64,000 nucleotides of DNA, taken from assembly GCA_036259835.1 (NCBI GenBank), contig DATABA010000128.1:5348-69347 (forward strand), in the 5' to 3' direction. The position numbers and the translations under genes are program-made. The DNA comes from JALYGK01 sp036259835 (lineage in GTDB: Bacteria; Actinomycetota; UBA4738). Below are positions 50,138 through 58,862 of this stretch, in pieces (positions within the stretch are counted from its first letter, which is position 1; every line of letters begins with the position of its first letter). Under the pieces are notes generated by a model that saw only the letters and a list, made by a program, of their open reading frames with translations, had not been told where the DNA came from and ran no database searches.

Positions 50138-51004
50138 TCATCCGGTCCGTACGAGGGGAAGAACCTCCCTTGAGAGTCGTTCCACCTGCTCAGGAGATGC
50201 TGGTCCCTCGACCAGAAAATTGAACGCGCGGAACCCGATGCCTGTGAATTCGAGGAGTCGTTCAGCGATCCATTCGGGTGGACCTGCCAGCACGCCGGGG
50301 TGCTCCAGAGGCGCTTCTGCAACCTGAACCCCAAGGTTGTACACGCACAAGATGTCATCGGGATTGCGGTCCGCTCGCTCGGCTCCAGCGAGGACGCGTC
50401 GGCGCATCCCGGCAACACGCTCGGGTGGCGCAACCTGGAGCGTGGGGATCCATCCATCGGCCATACGTCCGGTCACATCGAGTGCTCGAGGGCCATAGGT
50501 GCCAAGCCAGATGGGGATCGAGTGGTCGGGTTTCGGCTCGAGCCGCGCTTGCAGGGTCCTGTACAGGCTGCCTTCGAACGTCAGGTGTTCTGCGGACCAG
50601 AGACCCCGTGCGATGGCGATCGCCTCCTCCAACCCTCGGACCTTTTCGCCGGCCGTCGGGACTCTCAGCCCGAACGCGCGGAACTCCTCGTCGAGGTAAC
50701 CAGCTCCAAGCCCCAATATCAGGCGGCCGCGCGAGAGCCGGTCGAACGTTTCGGCCATCTTCGCCAGCACTGCTGGATTGCGGTACGGAGTCGCGAGGAC
50801 CCGCGTCGCCACCCGAAGCCGCGATGTCGAGGACGCAATCCACGCGAGCAGCGTCCACGGCTCGTACGTCGGGTGTTCGCCGTGAAGGTGGTCGGATGCG
50901 GAAACGAAGTCGAACCCTAGCTGTTCGGCTTTGATGGCCTGGGTGACCGGGTCTGCGCCCAAGGTGGGGTCCGCGGACACGTTCAGACCGAACTCGATGT
51001 CCAT
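50138..51004 (-). CDS. LLM-class F420-dependent oxidoreductase
   Basis: A 288-residue luciferase-like TIM-barrel enzyme, likely using coenzyme F420. MDIEFGLNVSADPTLGADPV, the ASDHLHGEHPTYEPWTLLAWIASSTSRLRVATRVLATPYRNPAVLAKMAETFDRLSRGRLILGLGAGYLDEEF run and GVLAGPPEWIAERL are characteristic. Substrate unknown. Its ATG shares one base with the LysE stop (TAATG), so expression is coupled to that exporter and thus probably under the MarR regulator. Confidence 0.9.
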   Translation of the reverse strand: MDIEFGLNVSADPTLGADPVTQAIKAEQLGFDFVSASDHLHGEHPTYEPWTLLAWIASSTSRLRVATRVLATPYRNPAVLAKMAETFDRLSRGRLILGLGAGYLDEEFRAFGLRVPTAGEKVRGLEEAIAIARGLWSAEHLTFEGSLYRTLQARLEPKPDHSIPIWLGTYGPRALDVTGRMADGWIPTLQVAPPERVAGMRRRVLAGAERADRNPDDILCVYNLGVQVAEAPLEHPGVLAGPPEWIAERLLEFTGIGFRAFNFLVEGPASPEQVERLSREVLPLVRTG

Positions 51005-51636
51005 TACGTAATGAGACCGCTGAACAGGAGCCAGATACCGAGTCCGCTCAGCAACAGCGCCAAACCCCGGCGGACCCACTTCTCAAGCCGCGCCCCGCCC
51101 TTGCGGATGCCGATCCCGCCCAGGACGACCACGGCGCCGTCACCGATCATCACCCCAGCGGTGAGGGCGGCGACCACTGCGAGCGCCCCACCCGTACCGC
51201 CGTCACGGGTTGCCGCGCCCAGAAGCGGCGAGGCCACCGCTCCGAGAAACAACCACGCGCCGGGGTTCAGGACGACCGCGAGTGCGCCCCGAGCCACCGG
51301 GGGGACGGTAAGGCGGTGCCCCGCCGCGCTGTCATCCACCAGCTGGTGGGACGTGCGGAGGCCTTCAACGGCCAGCCACAGAAGAAACGCTCCGCCGGCG
51401 ATCTTGAGAGCCCGCAGGGCAAGACCGCTCGGCGGCGCGATGGAGAGTCCAAGAGCCAGAGCGAGGAGCAGAACGCCAAATGTCAGGTTGGCTCCGACCA
51501 TGGTTCGAAATCCGCGTCCAAGGCCGCCGCGCAGGGCCTCAGCCAGGAGGATTGCCTGCACCGGCCCAGGGGCTCCAGCGAGAGCGACACCGATTCCGAA
51601 GCCAGCAGCGACGTGCGCGAGGCTTGATCCGAAGAT
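51004..51636 (-). CDS. LysE/RhtB-family exporter with apparent ATC start
   Basis: A 210-residue amino-acid or metabolite exporter with about six membrane helices. The family N-terminus GAPGPVQAILLAEALRGG is in frame, but between the upstream stop and the first GTG (51561, inside helix 1) there is no ATG/GTG/TTG. AAGGAG at 51642-51647 is five bases before ATC at 51634-51636, which would give (M)FGSSLAHVAAGFGIGVALAG. I take this as start; a base error for ATG is the alternative. ALAVVLNPGAWLF is typical. Divergent from MarR with paired palindromes between. Confidence 0.75.
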   Translation of the reverse strand: MFGSSLAHVAAGFGIGVALAGAPGPVQAILLAEALRGGLGRGFRTMVGANLTFGVLLLALALGLSIAPPSGLALRALKIAGGAFLLWLAVEGLRTSHQLVDDSAAGHRLTVPPVARGALAVVLNPGAWLFLGAVASPLLGAATRDGGTGGALAVVAALTAGVMIGDGAVVVLGGIGIRKGGARLEKWVRRGLALLLSGLGIWLLFSGLIT

Positions 51637-51660
51637 GTCGGCTCCTTCAACCTAAGAAAG

Positions 51661-51698
51661 CTTGCGTGTGCAAGTATCATAATTGCTTGAGCAAGCAA
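51661..51698. promoter_or_regulatory. Paired palindromes in marR-lysE divergent intergenic region
   Basis: CTTGC-GTGT-GCAAG (51661-51674) and TTGCTTG-AG-CAAGCAA (51683-51698) are perfect inverted repeats sharing TTGC/GCAA half-sites, with centres 23 bases apart. They precede both genes. This is the expected layout of two MarR dimer sites for autoregulation and for control of the divergent lysE operon. Confidence 0.6.
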
Positions 51699-51727
51699 AA
51701 TCGAGCTTGGCCCTGGGCGCGGATGAG

Positions 51728-52180
51728 GTGTCAACGAAGCTAAGTGATCTCGAGCTCGAAGCGTGGCAGGCGTTCCTCCATGCGCACGCCAAGGTGACGC
51801 AGCTGCTCGATGCCGACCTGAGACGTGGCCACGGCCTGACGTGGAGTCAATACGACGTGCTCGTTCGGCTGGCCCGCGCGCCAGGCGGAACCCTCCGAAT
51901 GTCCGACCTCGCCGAGCGCGTGATGATCTCGCCGAGCGGTCTGACGCGCGCCGTCGACGACCTGGTCAGCGAAGGCCTGGTTGAACGGCACCGCGGCGGG
52001 AAGGATGCTCGAGTCGTCTTTGCCAGCCTGACCGGCGACGGGCGCGAACGGGTGAGACGAGCCGCACGCGACCACCTTCGCGGGATCAACGAGCACTTCA
52101 CCGGCAAGCTCACCAAGGCTCAGCTGAGGAACGTGGCGTCTGCCCTGCAGGCCATCGCGGGACCACACGAGCCACATTGA
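51728..52180 (+). CDS. MarR-family transcription regulator
   Basis: A 150-residue winged-helix dimeric regulator. Helices LELEAWQAFLHAHAKVTQLLDADL precede the DNA-binding region GLTWSQYDVLVRLARAPGGTLRMSDLAERVMISPSGLTRAVDDLVSEGLVERHRGGKDARVVFASLT, the last being the beta wing. GTG is chosen; a TTG at 51683 lies within the palindrome and would add 15 poorly fitting residues. It probably represses or is relieved by a small ligand, and controls the LysE/LLM genes. Confidence 0.88.
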   Translation: MSTKLSDLELEAWQAFLHAHAKVTQLLDADLRRGHGLTWSQYDVLVRLARAPGGTLRMSDLAERVMISPSGLTRAVDDLVSEGLVERHRGGKDARVVFASLTGDGRERVRRAARDHLRGINEHFTGKLTKAQLRNVASALQAIAGPHEPH

Positions 52181-52210
52181 CCCCGAAATCTGCGGGGAAA
52201 TCGAACCTTT

Positions 52211-53176
52211 CTAGTGCCAGGGCTCCCGAAGCCGCATTTGAAGCCGAACGACCGAGCCTTCCGGGCCGGATCGGATCTGAACGAGATCGCACAGGTGGTT
52301 GGCCAGCCACAGGCCGAATCCCCTGTCGGCCCTTGGGTCCGGGCGGAATCGACCGACCAGCGGGTCCGCGATAACGCCGCCATCCCGAACCTCACAGACC
52401 AGGGAATTATCGGTGGCCCAGGCGCGGAATTCACCCTTCCCACCGCCGTAGCGCACGCTGTTCGTGGCGACCTCGTTCAGCGCCAGAACGAGTCCCTCCC
52501 GCGCGTCCCCGGTGAGCCCGTGTTCCGCTGCGAGACGGCTGGCCACGCTCCGCACCTCACCCAATGTGTCTCCGTCGAATTCGACATGAGCGGCACGCTC
52601 TGGCGCATCTGGCAAGGCGCCCCCGAATGGGTCGGCGGTGTGCGTTCGCAGTGGAGTGGGCGCGTTCGCCGAACGCCGCTGCCCCTCGGAGGCCCACGGA
52701 TGGGTACGCGTGGCCTCAGTGATGACGGATGGATCGAGTGTCGTCGCGTCATAGGGGCAAATGAGCCACAAGGGCGCATCGGCGAAGGCCAGGTTGAGCA
52801 GGGCTTCGTGTCGTTGGCACTCCACCAGCTCGTCCGCCGTCCGACCGGGCCACACCGGCTCCCCCACGCCGCGAAGGTTTGCGGCGGAGCCATGCTCGGC
52901 GGCGAAGTCCCGCCACTTCGAAATCACTCTCCCCGGGTTCCGGCCCATCTCCGTCATGTCTTCGAAACGTACGTTCGCCGCGTCGCCTTGGAGCGACCAC
53001 CTGAGCATCTCGATCTTCGGGGCGGGGACGAGGACGAAGACCGGTTCGCCCGCGTGCACGCCTTCCCGAACGAACGATGAGACCGCGGTTACGAACTCTC
53101 CCTCGTCGGCGTAGAAGAGAGCTTCGTGCCGGAAGACTCGCGATTCAACGCCGTGCGAAAGGGCGACGGCGCTCAT
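52211..53176 (-). CDS. MEDS sensor plus HATPase (anti-sigma kinase-like) protein
   Basis: A 321-residue regulator. N-terminal MEDS sensory domain (SRVFRHEALFYADEGEFVTAVSSFVREGVHAGEPVFVLVP...) is followed by an RsbW/anti-sigma-type HATPase domain: LALNEVATNSVRYGGGKGEFRAW (N box), VCEVRDGGVIADPL (G1) and DRGFGLWLANHLCDLVQIR (G2). Expected to phosphorylate an antagonist and hold a sigma factor. Start at ATG; a TTG at 53209 would overlap the STAS gene. Paired with the MEDS-STAS gene just upstream (7 bp). Confidence 0.8.
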   Translation of the reverse strand: MSAVALSHGVESRVFRHEALFYADEGEFVTAVSSFVREGVHAGEPVFVLVPAPKIEMLRWSLQGDAANVRFEDMTEMGRNPGRVISKWRDFAAEHGSAANLRGVGEPVWPGRTADELVECQRHEALLNLAFADAPLWLICPYDATTLDPSVITEATRTHPWASEGQRRSANAPTPLRTHTADPFGGALPDAPERAAHVEFDGDTLGEVRSVASRLAAEHGLTGDAREGLVLALNEVATNSVRYGGGKGEFRAWATDNSLVCEVRDGGVIADPLVGRFRPDPRADRGFGLWLANHLCDLVQIRSGPEGSVVRLQMRLREPWH

Positions 53177-53183
53177 CGATGCG

Positions 53184-54089
53184 CTAACCGCGACTCCCCG
53201 ACGCGACAAGCTCGGCCGGCACGGCTTCGTCCAGGCGAAGGAGCCGCCAGGCCTTGGAGAACGCCGTCGGTGGGTCCTCGAGACGCAGCATGCCGCCCTT
53301 CTCCGCTATTGCTCGTGCGCCGGCGGCGATGGCGCGCATTCCCTGGACGTCGGCGAACGAGAGTCCGGAGAGGTCTATGCGACTGATCACTTCATGGCCC
53401 GCCAGGGACTGAAGCAGGGACTCAACGGTCTGGGAGGTCGCAAGGTCGAGTTGTCCTCGAATGACCAGGCCGTCGTCGGGATTCGAGTGAAGATGAAACG
53501 CCGACGTCGTGGAAGAGTTTCCGAGTCGAACCGGATGTACGGCATCCATGAGCTCCACGATCTGCTCACCGCATTCCCGTAGGTCGAAGCTGCACATCCC
53601 AATCAGTGGCAGCCCGGCGATCACTCGGTCGACGCGGACCTCATATCCCGGCCAGGTCGCCCGGTGGAGCCAGTCGGCCAGGATCCATCCGTTCTCTCCC
53701 GCGACGCGGAGGCCGGTGTAGCCGTCGACCCGGGCCTGCTCGGCCATGGCGCGGAACCCCAAAAGGCTTTCCTCGGGATCGAAGATTCCCTTTGGGTAAT
53801 AAGCCTTCTCCGCGGAGCCGAGGACCAATCTGCCTTCATCGATCAGCGCGGCCGCATCGACGCCGCATTCACGGAGGTACTCGACGAGGCGCAGTTCCTC
53901 GCCTCGCGGGGCGAAATGAGCGATTTGCTGGCCGGCCTGCAGCGCTTCGGCGACGAACGCCGTCAATACGGTTCGGTGCTCTTCGTCGGAGGAGTACGTC
54001 CAACAGATGTGGTCGCCAAGTCGAAGGTCGGCAGCCTCGCGCAGCGCCGCGGTCCTTCGGGTCGTGGTGGTGGTTGCTTTGCCAGCCAT
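53184..54089 (-). CDS. MEDS sensor plus STAS (anti-sigma antagonist) protein
   Basis: A 301-residue regulator: MEDS domain with the metal or ligand motif GDHICWTYSSDEEHRTVLTAFV, then AEKAYYPKGIFDPEESLLGFRAM and GMCSFDLRECG, then a STAS domain (LVIRGQLDLATSQTVESLLQSLAGHEVISRIDLSGLSFADVQGMRAIAAGAR). The Ser in IDLSGLSF is the likely phosphorylation site. It would be the partner of the HATPase protein that follows; both carry MEDS domains, so both ends of the switch may be sensory. Confidence 0.83.
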   Translation of the reverse strand: MAGKATTTTTRRTAALREAADLRLGDHICWTYSSDEEHRTVLTAFVAEALQAGQQIAHFAPRGEELRLVEYLRECGVDAAALIDEGRLVLGSAEKAYYPKGIFDPEESLLGFRAMAEQARVDGYTGLRVAGENGWILADWLHRATWPGYEVRVDRVIAGLPLIGMCSFDLRECGEQIVELMDAVHPVRLGNSSTTSAFHLHSNPDDGLVIRGQLDLATSQTVESLLQSLAGHEVISRIDLSGLSFADVQGMRAIAAGARAIAEKGGMLRLEDPPTAFSKAWRLLRLDEAVPAELVASGSRG

Positions 54090-54181
54090 GGTGTGAGCCG
54101 ACGCTAACAGGGCATTTGCCCTGGTCAACCGCCCTGTCAGGGGATCTTCCACGCGGGGGCGACGGAGGACTTTCGCTCTAG

Positions 54182-56224
54182 TCAGGTGCTCTCGGTCGGC
54201 CGGACCGGACTGAACCCCAGCCCTTGCAGCTCCTCCGCCCGAATGATGTGCATGACCGCGTTGATCAGCGCCAGGTGGGTGAATGCCTGCGGGAAGTTCC
54301 CGAGGTGCCGTCCCGTTCTCGGGTCGATCTCTTCGGCGTACAGACCGAGCGGGCTCGCGTGCGAAAGCAGCTTCTCGCACAGATCTCGGGCCCGCGAGAG
54401 CTCCCCGATCTCGACCAGCGCGGACACCAGCCAGAACGAGCAGATCGTGAAGGTCCCTTCACGGCCCGAAACGCCGTCGTCTGTCTCCTCGGTCCTGTAT
54501 CGAAGAACGAGCCCCTCCTCCGTGAGCTCGTCGGCGATGGCCAGGACCGTCGCCCGGATCCTCGGGTCGTCCGGAGGAAGGAATCGAAGCAGCGGCATCA
54601 GCAACAGCGAAGCGTCGAGCGCCGTTGTGTCGTAGTGCTGCACGAACACGCCGCGGTCGTCCACGCCGTGTTCGCAGATGTCGGTGTGGATCTCTTCGGC
54701 CACCTTGATCCACTGTCGTGCCAGGTAGTCGTCGCCGTAGAGTCGCGCCAGGCGGGCTCCCCTGTCGCAGGCCACCCAACACATCAGCTTCGACGACGTG
54801 AAGTGCTTCGGCTCCCCGCGAACCTCCCACAGCCCCTGGTCCGGCTCGTGCCAGTGCGCGATGGCGTTATCGACCTGTCGCACGACGAGAGGCCACACGC
54901 GCTCCTCCAGGCTGTCCCGCGATCTGGTGTGCAGGTAGATCGAGTCGAGAAGCGCTCCCCAAGCGTCGTGCTGCTTCTGCTTGTACGCGGCATTTCCGAC
55001 CCGAACGGGACGGGCGTCCTCGTATCCGGACAGGTGGTCGAGCGTCCGCTCCTCCAGTCGACGCTCGCCGTGAACGCCGTACATGATCTGAAGGTCTTCC
55101 TCGCCCTCAGCGACGTCCGCCACGAAGTGGAAGAAGTCATTGGCCTCCCAGTCGAAGCCGAGGGAGTAGAGACCCCATAGGGCGAACGTGGCGTCTCGAA
55201 TCCAGCTGTAGCGGTAGTCCCAGTTCCGCTCGCCTCCCGGCGTCTCGGGGAGGGACGTAGTCGCCGCCGCGAGGAGCGCGCCGGTCGGCGCGTACGTGAG
55301 GCCTCGAAGCGTGAGGGCGCTTCGCTGCAGGAACCTCCGCCACGGGTGGTCGGGGAAGTTGCCGCGGTCGAGCCAGTGCTGCCAGTGATGCGCGGTCCAC
55401 ACCAACCGCTCGTAGGCCTCCTCGTAGGTCTTTGGTGGTTCAACGTTTGGGCTCCACGACAGCGCGCAGAACCGGACGTCGCCCTCCTTGACCAGGGTCC
55501 GCGCGATCGCCCGGGGCCCCTCGAACCCGAGACGCAGGTCCGTGGTGAGCCGCAGCTCCACGTCACATTCGGGAGTGCTGCAGGTCGCTTCGTGGTACCC
55601 GTCGCCGGTGTACTCCCATCGTCCATGCTGCCGCCCGTACAGGAAGTTCGGCTCGCAGTCCAGGGCGATCTGCACCTGGCCGTTCACACAGCGGATGGTT
55701 CGGAGCAGCACGTGATCCGCGTCGTAGTCCGTTGGGGCGCGCCGGTATGTGGTCGACCGGTCATCATCGTGGTGCCACGGTCCAATGAGGAGAACGTCCC
55801 GGACGATGATCCACCCACCGCGCGTCCCCCAGCTCGTTTCCAGCACCATCGTCCCCGGCAGGTACCGACGCGCCGCGGGGACCATGACGTCGGCGGGGCC
55901 CAGCCGGAAGAAGCCCGCCCCGCGGTCGAGGATCGCCCCGAACACGCTGGGGCTGGCCGGCCGTGGAAGACACAGCCACTCCACGCTTCCGGACGGCGCC
56001 AGCAGCGCGTTGACCTGTCCATCGGATAGGAACCCGAACTCGGCGATGGGCGGAAATGGACTCGGCCCGGGGTGGCCATCCTCTCCGATGGGCCGGTAGC
56101 CGCTCAATCGCGAGAAGTCGACGAAGGGCGCCTCGGGCTCCAGGCTCTCGTCCGTTCGGCTGAGCGGACGCGTGGTCGGAGAGGGCTGGTGGGAGGGCTC
56201 GCGGGGAAGGTCGGTGCCGCTCAT
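54182..56224 (-). CDS. Glycoside hydrolase family 15 (glucoamylase/trehalase-like)
   Basis: A 680-residue GH15 enzyme. N-terminal beta-sandwich (FPPIAEFGFLSDGQVNALLAPSGSVEWLCLPRPASPSVFG), then the (alpha/alpha)6 barrel: NWDYRYSWIRDATFALWGL, the general acid E467 in QGLWEVRGEPKHFTSSKLMCWVAC and the base Glu in LYAEEIDPRTGRHLGNFPQAFTHLALIN. Mycobacterial relatives act as trehalases; a trehalose or alpha-glucan role is inferred. Cytosolic, no signal. Not clearly in an operon. Confidence 0.93.
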   Translation of the reverse strand: MSGTDLPREPSHQPSPTTRPLSRTDESLEPEAPFVDFSRLSGYRPIGEDGHPGPSPFPPIAEFGFLSDGQVNALLAPSGSVEWLCLPRPASPSVFGAILDRGAGFFRLGPADVMVPAARRYLPGTMVLETSWGTRGGWIIVRDVLLIGPWHHDDDRSTTYRRAPTDYDADHVLLRTIRCVNGQVQIALDCEPNFLYGRQHGRWEYTGDGYHEATCSTPECDVELRLTTDLRLGFEGPRAIARTLVKEGDVRFCALSWSPNVEPPKTYEEAYERLVWTAHHWQHWLDRGNFPDHPWRRFLQRSALTLRGLTYAPTGALLAAATTSLPETPGGERNWDYRYSWIRDATFALWGLYSLGFDWEANDFFHFVADVAEGEEDLQIMYGVHGERRLEERTLDHLSGYEDARPVRVGNAAYKQKQHDAWGALLDSIYLHTRSRDSLEERVWPLVVRQVDNAIAHWHEPDQGLWEVRGEPKHFTSSKLMCWVACDRGARLARLYGDDYLARQWIKVAEEIHTDICEHGVDDRGVFVQHYDTTALDASLLLMPLLRFLPPDDPRIRATVLAIADELTEEGLVLRYRTEETDDGVSGREGTFTICSFWLVSALVEIGELSRARDLCEKLLSHASPLGLYAEEIDPRTGRHLGNFPQAFTHLALINAVMHIIRAEELQGLGFSPVRPTEST

Positions 56225-56448
56225 CTCCAGTGGTACGGCGATTCTATTCTGCGCCGATCAATGGGGAAGCACATATGAATCAAATCGGTTGCTTGCGGTG
56301 CCGGATTCAGGTGGGAGGACAATAGATTGAACGGCACCGGGTTGTTTGTGGTACACGCGGCTGGAGGGGATTCCACGGACTGGTGGACCCGCTGGCGGCT
56401 CTTCATGCGCTGCTGGGCGCCTGACCCCCGGTCGGGACCTCAGGCCCC

Positions 56449-57039
56449 TCAGGCCGCAGCGGGCCGGTACGTGACCATGGCCACACCGGTCGTGCTCATG
56501 GTCGAGCCGGCCAGCTCCATTGGGGTCTTCGGCACGCCGTCCCTGAAGAGGCGCTTCCCCGTTCCGAGCACGATGGGGTCGATCCAGATCTCATAGACGT
56601 CGATCAACCCATTCGCCATCAACGTCTGCGCAAGGTCTCCGCTCCCCAGGACCACGAGGTCACCGTTGCTTTCCCCCTTGAGCTTGCCCACCGCCTCGGC
56701 GACGTCCCCCTTCAACAGGTGCGAGTTGTTCCATTCGAGCGGCTCCTGCAGCGTTCGAGAGGCGACGTACTTCGGGACGCTGTTCAGGAAGCTGGCGAAC
56801 GGGACATCGTCACTCTGCTTCGGCCAGTAGGCGTTGAAGATCTCGTAGGTCTTGCGGCCCAGCACAAGCCCAGCAGCCGATCCCATCCCCTCCCCCGCCG
56901 CCTTGCCCATCACTTCGTCGAAGTACGGCATGGCCCAGCCACCGTGTTCGAACCCTCCGCTGGTGTCCTCGTCGGGGGCGCCGGGTCCCTGCATGACGCC
57001 GTCCAGCGAAAGCTGAACGTTCATGATCAGTCTGCCCAT
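56449..57039 (-). CDS. Dihydrofolate-reductase-like (RibD C-terminal domain) protein
   Basis: A 196-residue DHFR-superfamily protein: LIMNVQLSLDGVMQGPG at the N-terminus, GLVLGRKTYEIFNAYWP, GDLVVLGSGDLAQTLMANGLIDVYEIWIDPIVLGTGKRLF. This is the stand-alone RibD_C type that is annotated as dihydrofolate reductase but whose substrate is unknown. ATG is preceded by GAGAGGAGAC. Convergent neighbours none; the SRPBCC gene starts 14 bases upstream, so the three genes arsR-SRPBCC-this may form an operon. Confidence 0.88.
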   Translation of the reverse strand: MGRLIMNVQLSLDGVMQGPGAPDEDTSGGFEHGGWAMPYFDEVMGKAAGEGMGSAAGLVLGRKTYEIFNAYWPKQSDDVPFASFLNSVPKYVASRTLQEPLEWNNSHLLKGDVAEAVGKLKGESNGDLVVLGSGDLAQTLMANGLIDVYEIWIDPIVLGTGKRLFRDGVPKTPMELAGSTMSTTGVAMVTYRPAAA

Positions 57040-57052
57040 CGAGTCTCCTCTC

Positions 57053-57505
57053 TCACGTTGATCGGCCGTCTGTCACGACGCGCTCGAGCGCATCCAGAAT
57101 GCTCGGCCAGCCGCCCTCGATCATGTCGCGCTGCTCCTTGGTCGGGAACCCGGTTTCGACGATGGTCATGAGGGTCTTGCCGTCCCGGTCCTCGAAGGTA
57201 ACCGTCACATCCGTGTCGAAGCTTCCACCGTACTTCCCCTGGAACAACGTTGCCTTGAAGACGAGGCGCCGCGGGCGGTCGACTTCGGAAAAGACACTGG
57301 TGAGCCGAAACGGTTCTTCCCCTCGGTTCCCGAACACGATGGTCCACGTACCGCCCACCCGGAGGTCGAGCTCCGACTCGACGTGCCAGTCCGGATCCTC
57401 TTCGTTGTTGTACAGCTCCTTCTGCGCCTCGGGGTCGACGAATGCGTCGAACACCACATCTGGTGCCGCGTCTATGAGTCGTTGGATTCTCAGGTCGTAC
57501 GTCAT
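57053..57505 (-). CDS. SRPBCC/AHSA1 domain protein
   Basis: A 150-residue START-like-fold protein: MTYDLRIQRLIDAAPDVVFDAFVDPEAQKELY, LRVGGTWTIVFGNRGEEPFRLTSVFSEVDRPRRLVFK, and TVTFEDRDGKTLMTIVETGFPTKEQRDMIEGGWPSILDALERVV, the AHSA1 pattern. Such proteins bind hydrophobic ligands and are often downstream of ArsR-type regulators. ATG overlaps the arsR stop as ATGA. Confidence 0.88.
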   Translation of the reverse strand: MTYDLRIQRLIDAAPDVVFDAFVDPEAQKELYNNEEDPDWHVESELDLRVGGTWTIVFGNRGEEPFRLTSVFSEVDRPRRLVFKATLFQGKYGGSFDTDVTVTFEDRDGKTLMTIVETGFPTKEQRDMIEGGWPSILDALERVVTDGRST

Positions 57506-57837
57506 CGCTTCGCCGTCTCCCGCTTCTCGATGTACGCCTCCAAGCGGTCGAGCCGCCGTTCCCACTGCCGCCGGTACTGCTCGATCCACCGGGTCGCCTC
57601 GTCCAGTCGTCCGGGACCAAGCCGGCACTGTCGCGTTCTCCCCCGCTTTTCGGAACGCACCAGGTCGACGCCTTCAAGAATCCGGACATGCTTCATCACT
57701 CCGGGAAGGGAGAGCCTGTGCTGACCGGCCAGCTCGCTGATCGAAGCCGGACCGTGCGCGAGACGCTCGAGAATGTCCCGGCGCGTCGGGTCGGCCAACG
57801 CGGCAAACGTTCGGTCCAGCCGCTGAAACTTAACCAT
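57502..57837 (-). CDS. ArsR-family winged-helix regulator
   Basis: A 111-residue regulator: FQRLDRTFAALADPTRRDILERLAHGPASISELAGQHRLSLPGVMKHVRILEGVDLVRSEKRGRTRQCRLG. No metal-binding Cys pair is seen, so it belongs to the metal-independent ArsR type that sits with SRPBCC proteins. The tail (ATRWIEQYRRQWERRLDRLEAYIEKRE) is a basic helix. Divergent from the dienelactone-hydrolase gene, 81 bases away. Confidence 0.88.
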   Translation of the reverse strand: MVKFQRLDRTFAALADPTRRDILERLAHGPASISELAGQHRLSLPGVMKHVRILEGVDLVRSEKRGRTRQCRLGPGRLDEATRWIEQYRRQWERRLDRLEAYIEKRETAKR

Positions 57838-57918
57838 ACGGCTTAGTATTCTAGAGCGTACGACCGGTGTCAAAGATGAGATCTCCTCTAACGAAAGGTC
57901 CGCGTTACGCTGCGGCCC

Positions 57919-58494
57919 ATGGCTGAAATCCTGCTCTTCCATCACGCTCAGGGCCTGACGGCAGGAATCCGGGAACTTGCTGACGAGCTGCGACAGGCCG
58001 GTCATCTCGTGCACACACCCGATCTGTTCGAAGGGAGAACGTTCGAGACCCTCGATGAAGGTGTTGCGTTCGCGGAGGAGAACGGTTTCGACGAGATCAT
58101 CGAGCGAGGGGTGCGGGCCGCCGACGACCTTCCCGCGGGGCTGGTCTACGCCGGCTTCTCGTTGGGGGTCATGCCTGCGCAGAAGCTGTCCCAGACGCGT
58201 CCCGGCGCCCGCGGGGCGCTGTTCTTCGAATCCTGCGTTCCACCGTCGTACTTCGGGGACCGGTGGCCTGCAAGCGTACCCGTCCAGATCCACGCGATGG
58301 ACGACGACCGGTTCTTCGTCGGAGAGGGTGACATCGACGCGGCCCGGGAGCTTGTCGAATCGGCGGACCGTGCTGAGCTGTTTCTTTATCCGGGGATCAA
58401 GCACCTCTTCGCGGATAGGAGTCTGCCGTCGTACGAGGCCGAAGCTGCGGCGCTCTTGAAGCGCCGGGTGCTCGATTTCCTCCGAACCGTTTGA
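57919..58494 (+). CDS. Dienelactone hydrolase family protein
   Basis: A 191-residue compact alpha/beta hydrolase: LLFHHAQGLTAGIRELADELRQAGHLVHTPDLFEG, nucleophile S81 (YAGFSLGVMPAQKL; the classical family has Cys), acid D129/D130 (IHAMDDDRFF) and H162 (PGIKHLFAD). Likely hydrolyses a lactone or ester; the substrate is unknown. It is the last gene before the degraded segment next to tRNA-Leu. Confidence 0.87.
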   Translation: MAEILLFHHAQGLTAGIRELADELRQAGHLVHTPDLFEGRTFETLDEGVAFAEENGFDEIIERGVRAADDLPAGLVYAGFSLGVMPAQKLSQTRPGARGALFFESCVPPSYFGDRWPASVPVQIHAMDDDRFFVGEGDIDAARELVESADRAELFLYPGIKHLFADRSLPSYEAEAAALLKRRVLDFLRTV

Positions 58495-58599
58495 GGCGGA
58501 TGTGCCGGAGGGGCGTACCGAGCCCTAAGTACGGTGGCAGTGCTCCGGGGAGAGCTGCTGATGGCGCAGGGGCTTTTTCAGGAAGGCCGATTAGGCTGA

Positions 58600-58635
58600 C
58601 CTGGATGTTTATGCCGGCCTGGATGTTTATGCCGG
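58600..58635. repeat. Perfect 18-bp tandem duplication
   Basis: CCTGGATGTTTATGCCGG occurs twice back to back without mismatch. It is not in a convincing gene. Copy number two only; its 18-bp length preserves frame, but the surrounding open frame lacks a start. Confidence 0.9.
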
Positions 58636-58862
58636 ACAGCAGAAGAACGAGTTAGCGCTTCAGGGGCACGTAATGCTCGGTATTCGATCAACGTTGCATT
58701 GGACGGGTGCTGCGATCACCGTGAAATGCCCGCGGACGGAGAGTTTGCATCGTCACGCGGTCGAGAACCTTGACCGGGCCGATGCCCTCCTTTTGGCCGG
58801 GTCACCAACGAAATGATGGAGGCAGCGTGGCGGCCGCCGGCCGCGGACGGGAGCGAGGCCTG

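Noticed and set aside
56225..56448. Possible small gene between GH15 and the DHFR-like gene
   Set aside because: The 56327-56596 frame overlaps the DHFR-like gene in antisense and has no ribosome binding site; nothing else convincing is seen in this gap.
58673..58816. Short ORF of 47 codons next to the 18-bp tandem repeat
   Set aside because: No ribosome binding site, no recognisable protein and it is in the degraded segment.
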